A stretch of DNA of 64,000 bases from Oxalobacteraceae bacterium AB_14. GTDB taxonomy: Bacteria > Pseudomonadota > Gammaproteobacteria > Burkholderiales > Burkholderiaceae_D. The DNA lies in contig KB906724.1 of the NCBI GenBank assembly GCA_000381565.1, forward strand, positions 2,358,801 to 2,422,800, read 5' to 3'. Of this stretch, positions 22,398 to 29,156 are shown in pieces; within the stretch, counting starts at the first letter, position 1, and each line of letters begins with the position of its first letter. The notes under the pieces were generated by a model. It saw only the letters and a program-made list of their open reading frames with translations. It made no database searches and was not told the DNA's origin. Both the position numbers and the translations under genes were made by a program.

Positions 22398-23006
22398 GTG
22401 GAGTTGCGTTTGCTTTTTTATATCCTCGATCTGATCGGGGTCGCCGTATTCGCCGCCAGCGGCACGCTGGCGGCGATGGCCTCCCATCTGGATCTGCTGG
22501 GGATCATGGTGCTGGCCGCGATGACCGCGATCGGCGGCGGCACGGTGCGCGACCTGCTGCTGAACCGCCATCCGGTGTTCTGGATCGAAGATCCCAAGCC
22601 GCTGCTGGTGATCGTCGCTTCGGCCATCTTCACCATCGTCTGGGTGCAGGTGCTGCCGGTGCCGACCGACGCCTTGCTGATCGCCGACGCGCTGGGGCTG
22701 GCGCTGTTCGCCATGTCAGGCGCCAAGGTGGCGGAGGCGCAGGGCTGCCGCGCGCTGATCGTCATCCTGATGGGCACGCTGACCGGCGTCGGCGGAGGCC
22801 TGGTGCGCGACATCCTGGCCGCCAAGGTGCCGCTGATACTGCGCCAGGATATCTACGCGACCGCCGCCATCGCCGGCATCCTGCTGTACATCCTGCTGAA
22901 AAAGGCCGGCGCACCGCCGCGCTGGGCGTTCGGCGCCGGCCTGGTGTCTATTGTGGTGGTGCGCCTGCTGGCGATTCAACTGGGCTTGCGGCTTCCGTCG
23001 TTCTGA
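22398..23006 (+). CDS. TRIC-like (UPF0126/YicG) trimeric cation channel
   Basis: A 202-residue membrane protein made of two homologous UPF0126 repeats of three helices each, with a glycine-rich GGGTVRDLLL in the first and GVGGGLVRDIL in the second. Bacterial members form trimeric cation channels like eukaryotic TRIC. The start is a GTG at 22398, about six bases after CAGG. Its 3' end overlaps the convergent response-regulator gene by 59 bases. Confidence 0.88.
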   Translation: MELRLLFYILDLIGVAVFAASGTLAAMASHLDLLGIMVLAAMTAIGGGTVRDLLLNRHPVFWIEDPKPLLVIVASAIFTIVWVQVLPVPTDALLIADALGLALFAMSGAKVAEAQGCRALIVILMGTLTGVGGGLVRDILAAKVPLILRQDIYATAAIAGILLYILLKKAGAPPRWAFGAGLVSIVVVRLLAIQLGLRLPSF

Positions 23007-23901
23007 GCCGCAGCTTGCCCATTGCGACCGCGGCGGCGGAGGTGCGGGTTTCCACGCCCAGCTTGACGAACACGTGCTCCAGGTGTTTGTTCACGGTGCG
23101 CGGGCTGGTGCCGAGGATGTCGCCGATGTCGCGGTTGGTCTTGCCCTTGATGACCCAGTTCAGCACCTCCGATTCGCGCTGCGTCAGTTTGAAGGACGCC
23201 ATCAGCTTCTCGATCTGCGCGCTGTCCGACTCTTCGCGCAGCACGATCATCCACTGCTCGTTTTCGCTGAACTCCGCCGCCGAGAAGATCAGGCGGCGGC
23301 TGGCCCGCTGCAGCGTCAGCGGCGGATGCGACTGGCCCTGGCTGTGCGCCATCTGGGTCGCCGCCAGCCACGCCGTCAATTCCGCATCGACCGCATAGCC
23401 CTGCATCAGCGTGCGCGCCAGCGGCGTTTGCCAGACGATCTTGCCGTCGCGCGGCGTCATCGCGATCACGGCGTTGCCGAAGGCGTCCAGCGCGCTGCGG
23501 GCCTGGTCCACCAGCCGCGCCGTCTGCATGTGGGAGCTGATCCGCGCCAGCACCTCGCTGGTGCGCAGCGGCTTGGTGACATAGTCGTTGCCGCCGGCGG
23601 CGAAGGCCGCCACCACATGCTCCGCTTCCGTCAGGCCGGTCATGAACAGCACCGGAATGTGGCGCGTGGCCAGGCTGGCCTTCAGGTGGCGGCAGGTTTC
23701 GAAGCCGTCCATGCCGGGCATGACGGCGTCCAGCAGGATGATGTCCGGCTGCGCCTCGGCGGCGCGCTGCAAGGCCGTCGCGCCGTTGTTCGCCACCAGC
23801 ACGGTGTAGCCCGATTCGTCCAGCGCGTCGTGCAGCACGGCCAGGTTTTCCGGCACGTCGTCCACCACCAGCACGATGTTGCGGTCAACGTTGAAGTTCA
23901 T
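22948..23901 (-). CDS. LuxR-type response regulator
   Basis: A 317-residue regulator. The receiver domain (residues 1-125) has Asp14-Asp15, phosphoacceptor Asp58 and Lys110. A middle segment (about 135-230) resembles a PAS-like sensor seen in related regulators, and a C-terminal LuxR-type helix-turn-helix (about 237-295) contains LTQRESEVLNWVIKGKTNRDI. The start at 23901 lies 17 bases inside the 3' end of the sensor kinase gene, so the pair is translationally coupled. I infer it is phosphorylated by that kinase and may act at the porin/urt promoter. A long convergent overlap with the TRIC gene is unusual. Confidence 0.88.
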   Translation of the reverse strand: MNFNVDRNIVLVVDDVPENLAVLHDALDESGYTVLVANNGATALQRAAEAQPDIILLDAVMPGMDGFETCRHLKASLATRHIPVLFMTGLTEAEHVVAAFAAGGNDYVTKPLRTSEVLARISSHMQTARLVDQARSALDAFGNAVIAMTPRDGKIVWQTPLARTLMQGYAVDAELTAWLAATQMAHSQGQSHPPLTLQRASRRLIFSAAEFSENEQWMIVLREESDSAQIEKLMASFKLTQRESEVLNWVIKGKTNRDIGDILGTSPRTVNKHLEHVFVKLGVETRTSAAAVAMGKLRLRTTEAASPVESPAGAPPQ

Positions 23902-26900
23902 TGGTCTGGTTCTTTCGGAGGAAGTCGGCCATCGCGTCCAGCTGGAAGCGGGAGGCGAAGTTGCGCATGGTTTGCGTGAAGTGCAGGTAGCGCGCATCGA
24001 GCGCGCTGATTTCATCGAGCTTGTTCTGGATGCCGCGCACGTAGCCGATGCGGATCAGCTCATTGAGCGTCTCCAGCAGCGCGGCCGGGGGCAGCACCAG
24101 CTGCGCCAGTTCCGGCGGCGGCGCCGCCACCTCGATGCTGATGGCCGGCTGCGTGATCCACTCCAGCGCCAGGCGCCGGCCTATCCAGTCCAGCAGCTCG
24201 GCCACGTTGACCGGCTTGACGATGAAGTCGGCCGCCGTGATGCCGGCGGCGTTTTCCATGCCCTTGTCGAAGGCGTTGGCCGAGACGATGGCGATCGGCA
24301 CCTGCGACAGCTGGCGGCGGCGCAGGATGTAGCTCGCTTCCCAGCCGTCCATGGCCGGCATGGCCAGGTCCATCAGGATCAGGTCAGGCTGGAAGGTGGC
24401 GTGCAGGTCCAGGCATTCAAGGCCGGATTCGGCCAGCGCGACCTCGAAGCCCAGCGGCGTCAGGATGTTGAGCAGCATCTCGCGGTCGACCCGTTCGTTG
24501 TCGACCACCAGGATGCGGCGCCGCGCGCCGCGATAGCCGGTGCGCTGCGCCGCCGGCTGCTCCAGTTCCTTCAGCTCGCGCGCCGAGGCGTGCACGCTGG
24601 GCAGGAACAGCCGGATATGGAACACGCTGCCTTGGCGCGGCGTGCTGCGGATATTCAGTTCGCCGCCCATCAGCTGCGTCAGCATCTTGGAGATCGGCAG
24701 GCCCAGGCCGGTGCCGCTGGCGTTGGCGTGCGCGCTGGCGCTGCCGCGCGAGAACGGTTCGAAGATGTGGTCGATCTCTTCCTGCAGGATGCCGGGGCCG
24801 CTGTCCTCGATCTCGAACGAGGCCATCTCGCGCGCGTACTGCAGGCGCAGCACGATGCCGCCGCTGCTGGTGAACTTGACCGCGTTGCCGAGGATGTTGA
24901 TGAGGATCTGCCCCAGGCGCTTGCGGTCGGCGCGCACGATGCGCGGCAGCGCGCCGGTCAGCTCGTAGCGGAAGGCCAGCCCCTTGTTGGCCGCCTGCAG
25001 CTCGAACATGCGCACGATCTGGCCGATGAAGTCGGGGAAGTTCAGCTCCTTCATGTCGAAGTTGAACTTGCCGCCTTCGATGCGGGCGATGTCCAGCGTG
25101 CCCTCGATCAGCGACAGCAGGTGCTCGCCGCTGCTGCGGATCACGCGGATGGCCTGCTGGCGGTGCTCCGGTATCGACGGGTCGTTGTCCAGCAGCTGCG
25201 CGTAGCCGAGGATGGAATTGAGCGGCGTGCGGATCTCGTGGCTGATGCCGGCGATGTAGCGGCTCTTGGCCTGGTTGGCCAGGTCGGCGGTCTTCTTGGC
25301 TTGCTGCAGCTGGGCGTCGGTCTGGCCGTGCAGTTCGATCTCGCGTGTCAGCAGGCCGGTCTGGCGGTTCGATTCCTCCTGCGCCACGCGGCGGCTTTCG
25401 CTGGTCAGCACCAGCCACCAGGCGACGATGCCGCTGGTGAGCAGCAGCGCCGCGAAGATCTTGCAGAACACCAGTTGCAGCTGCGGCAGCAGCAGCAAGG
25501 CTGCGTCGCCGGCCGCCAGCACCGATTGCTCGTGGTAGTAGATCAGTCCCAGCAAGGCGCCCAGGAACAGCACCGTGACGATCATCAGCAGCAGGTAGTG
25601 TCCCAGCCCGCTGCTCAGGTAGCGCCACAGCGACTTGGGCAGCAGCGCCCGCATCGCCGCCTGCCATTGCGACGACACCTTCGCGTGCGGCTTGCAGACG
25701 TCGTTGCAGCGCGCGTCCAGGCAGCAGCACAGCGAGCAGATCGAGCCCTGGTAGGCCGGGCAGTGCGCCAGGTCCTCGGACTCGTATTGTTTTTCGCAGA
25801 TCACGCAGGTCTTGCTGTGCACGGGCGCCGGCTGGCGGGCGATGTAGTACTTGCCCCCGGTGGCGATGGCGATCAGCGGCGACGCCACGAACGCCGTCAG
25901 CAGCGCGATGAAGGCGGAGAAGGCCTGCGCCTGGTGGCCGAACAATCCCATGAAGGCCGCCACCGACAGCGCCGACGCCAGCAGCATGGCGCCGACGCCG
26001 ACCGGATTGATGTCGTACAAATAGGCGCGGCGGAACTCGATGCCCTTCGGGCTCAGGCCCAGCGGCTTGTTGACCACCAGGTCCGCCACCACCGCCGTGA
26101 TCCACGAGATGGCGATGTTGGAGTACAGGCCGAGCACCTGGTCGAGCGCCTGGAACACATCCAGCTCCATCAGCAGCACCGCGATCAGCGCGTTGAACAC
26201 GGCCCACACCACGCGCCCCGGATGGCTGTGCGTGAGGCGCGCGAAGAAGTTGGACCAGGCCAGCGAACCGGCGTAGGCGTTGGTCATATTGATCTTGACC
26301 TGCGAGATCACCACCAGCAGCGCCGTCGCCAGCAGCGCCACCGAGGGATGGTCGAACACCAGTGCGAAGCCGGCCAGGTACATCTGCGTCGGGTTGACCG
26401 CCTGCGCCAGCGGCACCGCGCTGCTGATCGCCAGGAAGGCCAGCAGCGCGCCGCCCAGCATCTTGGCGATGCCGAGCAGGATCCAGCCCGGTCCCGCGGC
26501 CAGCACGCCCAGATGCCAGCGCCAGCGGTTGGCGGCGGTCTGCTGCGGCATGAAGCGCAGGAAGTCGACCTGTTCGCCGATCTGCGTGATCAGGGCCACG
26601 CCGACCGCGGTGGCGGCACCGAACATCAGCACGTTGAACTGGCCGTTCTGGCCGGAGCGGCCGGCGTAGCGCAGCAGCTGCGCCAGCAGCTCCGGCTTCT
26701 TCTGCAGGATGGCGATGAAGGGCAGGGCCATCAGCAGCAGCCACACGGGTTGCGTCAGCATCTGGATGCGGCTGATCAAGGTGACGCCGTGCGTGACCAG
26801 CGGGATCACGAGCAGCGCGCTGACCATGTAGCCCAGGTAGAGCGGCAGGTGGAAGTACAGTTCCAGCGCGTAGGCCATGATGGCCGCCTCCAGCGCGAAC

Positions 26901-27301
26901 AGGATGAAGGTGAACGAGGCGTAGACGAAGGACGATAGCGTCGAACCGATATAGCCGAAGCCGGCGCCGCGCGTCAGCAGGTCCATGTCGACGCCGTACT
27001 TGGCGGCGTAGTAGCTGATCGGCAGGCCGGTCAGGAAGATGATCAGGCCGACCGCCATGATGGCCCACAGCGCGTTGATGAAGCCGTAGTTGACGGTGAT
27101 GCTGCCGCCGATCGCCTCCAGCACCAAAAACGAGATCGCGCCGAAAGCCGTGTTCGATACGCGGAACACCGACCATTTGCGGAACGCGCGCGGCGTGTAG
27201 CGCAGCGCGTAGTCCTCGATGGTTTCGTTGGCCACCCAGGTGTTGTAGTCGCGACGGATCTTGACGATGCGTTGCGCCGGTTCTGTCTCGGTTTTTGTCA
27301 T
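23885..27301 (-). CDS. NCS1 permease-fused hybrid sensor histidine kinase
   Basis: A 1138-residue membrane protein with an unusual layout. Residues about 30-490 are a complete-looking NCS1 purine/cytosine permease domain with about twelve helices. Next comes a nine-cysteine segment (Cys499, 502, 514, 522, 525, 526, 527, 532, 536), two more helices (about 565-630), a short coiled coil, and a HisKA domain (His688 in SHEIRTPLN). A HATPase domain (about 790-900) with G1 motif IEDSGPGI, a receiver (Asp978) and a ~110-residue C-terminal helical tail follow. Transporter-fused kinases such as CbrA sense by a carrier-like domain. Beside urtABCDE and upstream of a LuxR regulator, I infer it senses urea or a purine breakdown product. 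The ligand is not known. Confidence 0.88.
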   Translation of the reverse strand: MTKTETEPAQRIVKIRRDYNTWVANETIEDYALRYTPRAFRKWSVFRVSNTAFGAISFLVLEAIGGSITVNYGFINALWAIMAVGLIIFLTGLPISYYAAKYGVDMDLLTRGAGFGYIGSTLSSFVYASFTFILFALEAAIMAYALELYFHLPLYLGYMVSALLVIPLVTHGVTLISRIQMLTQPVWLLLMALPFIAILQKKPELLAQLLRYAGRSGQNGQFNVLMFGAATAVGVALITQIGEQVDFLRFMPQQTAANRWRWHLGVLAAGPGWILLGIAKMLGGALLAFLAISSAVPLAQAVNPTQMYLAGFALVFDHPSVALLATALLVVISQVKINMTNAYAGSLAWSNFFARLTHSHPGRVVWAVFNALIAVLLMELDVFQALDQVLGLYSNIAISWITAVVADLVVNKPLGLSPKGIEFRRAYLYDINPVGVGAMLLASALSVAAFMGLFGHQAQAFSAFIALLTAFVASPLIAIATGGKYYIARQPAPVHSKTCVICEKQYESEDLAHCPAYQGSICSLCCCLDARCNDVCKPHAKVSSQWQAAMRALLPKSLWRYLSSGLGHYLLLMIVTVLFLGALLGLIYYHEQSVLAAGDAALLLLPQLQLVFCKIFAALLLTSGIVAWWLVLTSESRRVAQEESNRQTGLLTREIELHGQTDAQLQQAKKTADLANQAKSRYIAGISHEIRTPLNSILGYAQLLDNDPSIPEHRQQAIRVIRSSGEHLLSLIEGTLDIARIEGGKFNFDMKELNFPDFIGQIVRMFELQAANKGLAFRYELTGALPRIVRADRKRLGQILINILGNAVKFTSSGGIVLRLQYAREMASFEIEDSGPGILQEEIDHIFEPFSRGSASAHANASGTGLGLPISKMLTQLMGGELNIRSTPRQGSVFHIRLFLPSVHASARELKELEQPAAQRTGYRGARRRILVVDNERVDREMLLNILTPLGFEVALAESGLECLDLHATFQPDLILMDLAMPAMDGWEASYILRRRQLSQVPIAIVSANAFDKGMENAAGITAADFIVKPVNVAELLDWIGRRLALEWITQPAISIEVAAPPPELAQLVLPPAALLETLNELIRIGYVRGIQNKLDEISALDARYLHFTQTMRNFASRFQLDAMADFLRKNQTNELQR

Positions 27302-27312
27302 GCCGGGCCCAT

Positions 27313-27340
27313 AAAAAAAGCAGCTATCTAAGCTGCTTTT
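27313..27340 (-). terminator. Intrinsic terminator after ycgR, abutting the kinase start
   Basis: On the minus strand AAAAGCAGC pairs with GCTGCTTTT around a seven-base loop, followed by a seven-T run. It ends the ycgR transcript. The T-run ends only 11 bases before the kinase ATG, leaving no room for a separate promoter. Confidence 0.85.
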
Positions 27341-27359
27341 CTAAGCAAGTTGCATGCCC

Positions 27360-27371
27360 GGCAAGCTTGCC
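27360..27371. promoter_or_regulatory. Perfect 12-bp palindrome between ycgR and the kinase
   Basis: GGCAAGCTTGCC is fully self-complementary and lies between the ycgR stop codon and its terminator. It could be an operator for the kinase gene or chance. Confidence 0.3.
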
Positions 27372-27380
27372 GCCTGTGGC

Positions 27381-28145
27381 CTAGCGCTGTTTGCTGATGT
27401 TGAGCTTGTCCAGCAGGCGCGCCAGTTCTTCCTGCATCGATGGCGACAGGTTGACGAACTGGCAGCCGATCTGCACCTGCTCGCCCAGCAGGAAGGAGCG
27501 GAAGGTGCGCGACAGGCGGATCTCGAGGTCGGCGATCATCACCGAATCCGGGCCCAGCTCCAGCCGCACGCGTTGCAGCTTGCGGCCGACATACAGGCCG
27601 ACGCAGTCGCGCGGCGGCGCCCGCATGCCGACGCCGCCGGCCGAGAAGTCGTACAGCTGCAGCTCGTAGGGCTTGCCGTTCAGGACAAACGAGGCCATGT
27701 AGTAGATGCCCAGCGGCGTCTCCAGCCGCGTGGACGCGCGGCGGTTCAGCACCTGGCACTTGAGCGGAAATTCCAGCGGGATCAGGGTCGGCTCGCCGGG
27801 CGTGCACGCCCAGTCCGGCGATGTGAGCTTGAACTGCACCTTGGCCGCGCGCAGCCAGGCGACGAACACGGCGTCGCCGGGCGGCAGGAACTCGCCCTCG
27901 TTCAGTTCCAGCACAAAATACGGATTTTCGGGGTCGACCGATTTGATGCGCGCCATCACCACGTTGGTGGTGCTGGCCGGATAAATGGAGATCGGGTCGC
28001 CGTTGTCGGCGAGCAGGGTGAGAGAATCGCCGATGTCATGCTCATCGGTCATCTCGTGTGGCTTGGAACCCGCCGGAATTGGTTCCACAGCATCTTTTAG
28101 GCTGGGAGGACCGCGGCGGAATTCATTCGGTATAGGATCGTTCAC
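27381..28145 (-). CDS. PilZ-domain flagellar brake protein YcgR
   Basis: A 254-residue protein with an N-terminal YcgR domain (about 40-125) and a C-terminal PilZ domain (about 130-245). The c-di-GMP-binding residues are in RRASTR (Arg136-x3-Arg140) and DFSAGG (Asp166, Ser168, Gly171). Such proteins slow the flagellar motor when c-di-GMP rises. The gene stands alone, with a clear terminator after it. YcgR function is inferred from domain order; flagellar genes are not in the window. Confidence 0.87.
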   Translation of the reverse strand: MNDPIPNEFRRGPPSLKDAVEPIPAGSKPHEMTDEHDIGDSLTLLADNGDPISIYPASTTNVVMARIKSVDPENPYFVLELNEGEFLPPGDAVFVAWLRAAKVQFKLTSPDWACTPGEPTLIPLEFPLKCQVLNRRASTRLETPLGIYYMASFVLNGKPYELQLYDFSAGGVGMRAPPRDCVGLYVGRKLQRVRLELGPDSVMIADLEIRLSRTFRSFLLGEQVQIGCQFVNLSPSMQEELARLLDKLNISKQR

Positions 28146-28205
28146 GACGGCATATCTCTTTGGTAATGACTCTACGATGCGAGGTCGGTCCGCTTAGTTT
28201 ACAGA

Positions 28206-28240
28206 CTATTCTTGCTCTTGGCTTGCTAAATGGCAAGAAT
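28206..28240. promoter_or_regulatory. Inverted repeat upstream of ycgR with an alternative inner stem
   Basis: TATTCTTGC (28206-28214) and GCAAGAATA (28232-28240) form a perfect 9-bp stem. A second CTTGC (28221-28225) can instead pair with GCAAG (28232-28236), giving mutually exclusive hairpins. It lies between the pseudouridine synthase stop and the ycgR start and lacks a T-run. Confidence 0.35.
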
Positions 28241-28278
28241 ATTTAGCTCACTGTGCATTCTGGTCCACGCCGGGTCGA

Positions 28279-29028
28279 TCAGAACTGTTCTTCAGGGCGC
28301 AGATAGCGCCATTGGCCTACCGGCAGGTCGCCCAGCTTGACCTTGCCGATACGCACACGTTTCAATCCAACCACCTTCAGGCCGACCATGTCGCACATGC
28401 GGCGGATCTGGCGCTTCTTGCCTTCGCGCAGCGTGATGCTGAGCTGGTCCTCGTTCTGCCAGCGCACCTTGGCCGGCAGCAGCGGCTTGCCGTCCATCCA
28501 CAGGCCGTGGCACAGTTTTTTCAGGTCGCTGTCGGGCAGCTTGCCGGGCTTGGTGTACTCGACGCGCACCAGGTATTCCTTGTCGACGTCGGTGGTTTCG
28601 CCGATCAGGTGCTTGGCCACGCGGCCGTCCTGGGTCAGCACCAGCAGGCCGACCGAGTCGATGTCCAGGCGGCCGGCCGGCACCAGCGAACGCAGTTGCG
28701 TCGGATGGAAGATTTCCGGCGACGGATCGTCGGGCCAGCGGTTTTCCGGCTTGATCAGCACCACGGCCGGCTGGTAGCCGTCCTCGGCCTGGCCGCTGAC
28801 GTAGCCCATAGGTTTATTGATCAGCACGGTGACGCGCTTGGACTGCTCGGCGGCGGCCTGGCGTTCGACGGTGACGCGCTGGCTCGGGTAGATCTTGGTG
28901 CCGAGTTCGGAGACGACCTGGCCGTCCACCCGTACCCAGCCGCGCGCTATCCATTCGTCCGCCTCGCGGCGCGAGCACAGGCCCAGTTCGGACATGCGTT
29001 TGGACAGGCGTAATAATTCTTCGGACAT
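28279..29028 (-). CDS. RsuA/RluF-family rRNA pseudouridine synthase
   Basis: A 249-residue enzyme with an N-terminal S4 RNA-binding domain (about 5-55, including MSELGLCSRREADEWIARG) and a pseudouridine synthase domain. The catalytic Asp122 is in the GRLD motif, and EGKKRQIRRMCDMVGLKV is the conserved C-terminal motif. It converts uridine to pseudouridine in rRNA. The sequence is closest in pattern to RluF (23S position 2604), but RsuA or RluB/E cannot be excluded. An insert of about 20 residues precedes the GRLD motif. Confidence 0.85.
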   Translation of the reverse strand: MSEELLRLSKRMSELGLCSRREADEWIARGWVRVDGQVVSELGTKIYPSQRVTVERQAAAEQSKRVTVLINKPMGYVSGQAEDGYQPAVVLIKPENRWPDDPSPEIFHPTQLRSLVPAGRLDIDSVGLLVLTQDGRVAKHLIGETTDVDKEYLVRVEYTKPGKLPDSDLKKLCHGLWMDGKPLLPAKVRWQNEDQLSITLREGKKRQIRRMCDMVGLKVVGLKRVRIGKVKLGDLPVGQWRYLRPEEQF

Positions 29029-29066
29029 GATGCGTTTTTCTGTATTAAAAAGTAAATGCCGGATTC

Positions 29067-29144
29067 GTCATTCCCGCGCAAGCGGGAATCCATGCTGAGC
29101 GTCTTGGCAAGCGTTCTATGGATTCCCGCTTGCGCGGGAACGAC
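29067..29144. repeat. Dispersed bipartite palindromic repeat, copy 2
   Basis: Two copies of GTC(A/G)TTCCCGCGCAAGCGGGAATCCAT in inverted order, joined by a 20-odd base spacer (GCTGAGC...GTTCTA). Each half is itself palindromic. It lies between glnD and the pseudouridine synthase gene. Confidence 0.9.
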
Positions 29145-29156
29145 GCGGAGTTAAGT

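Noticed and set aside
23876..26938. 1020-codon open frame on the plus strand opposite the sensor kinase
   Set aside because: It is an exact antisense shadow of a well-recognised gene; its composition (Arg, Gln, His and Ala-rich) is what GC-rich DNA gives on the opposite strand, and it has no motif or ribosome binding site.
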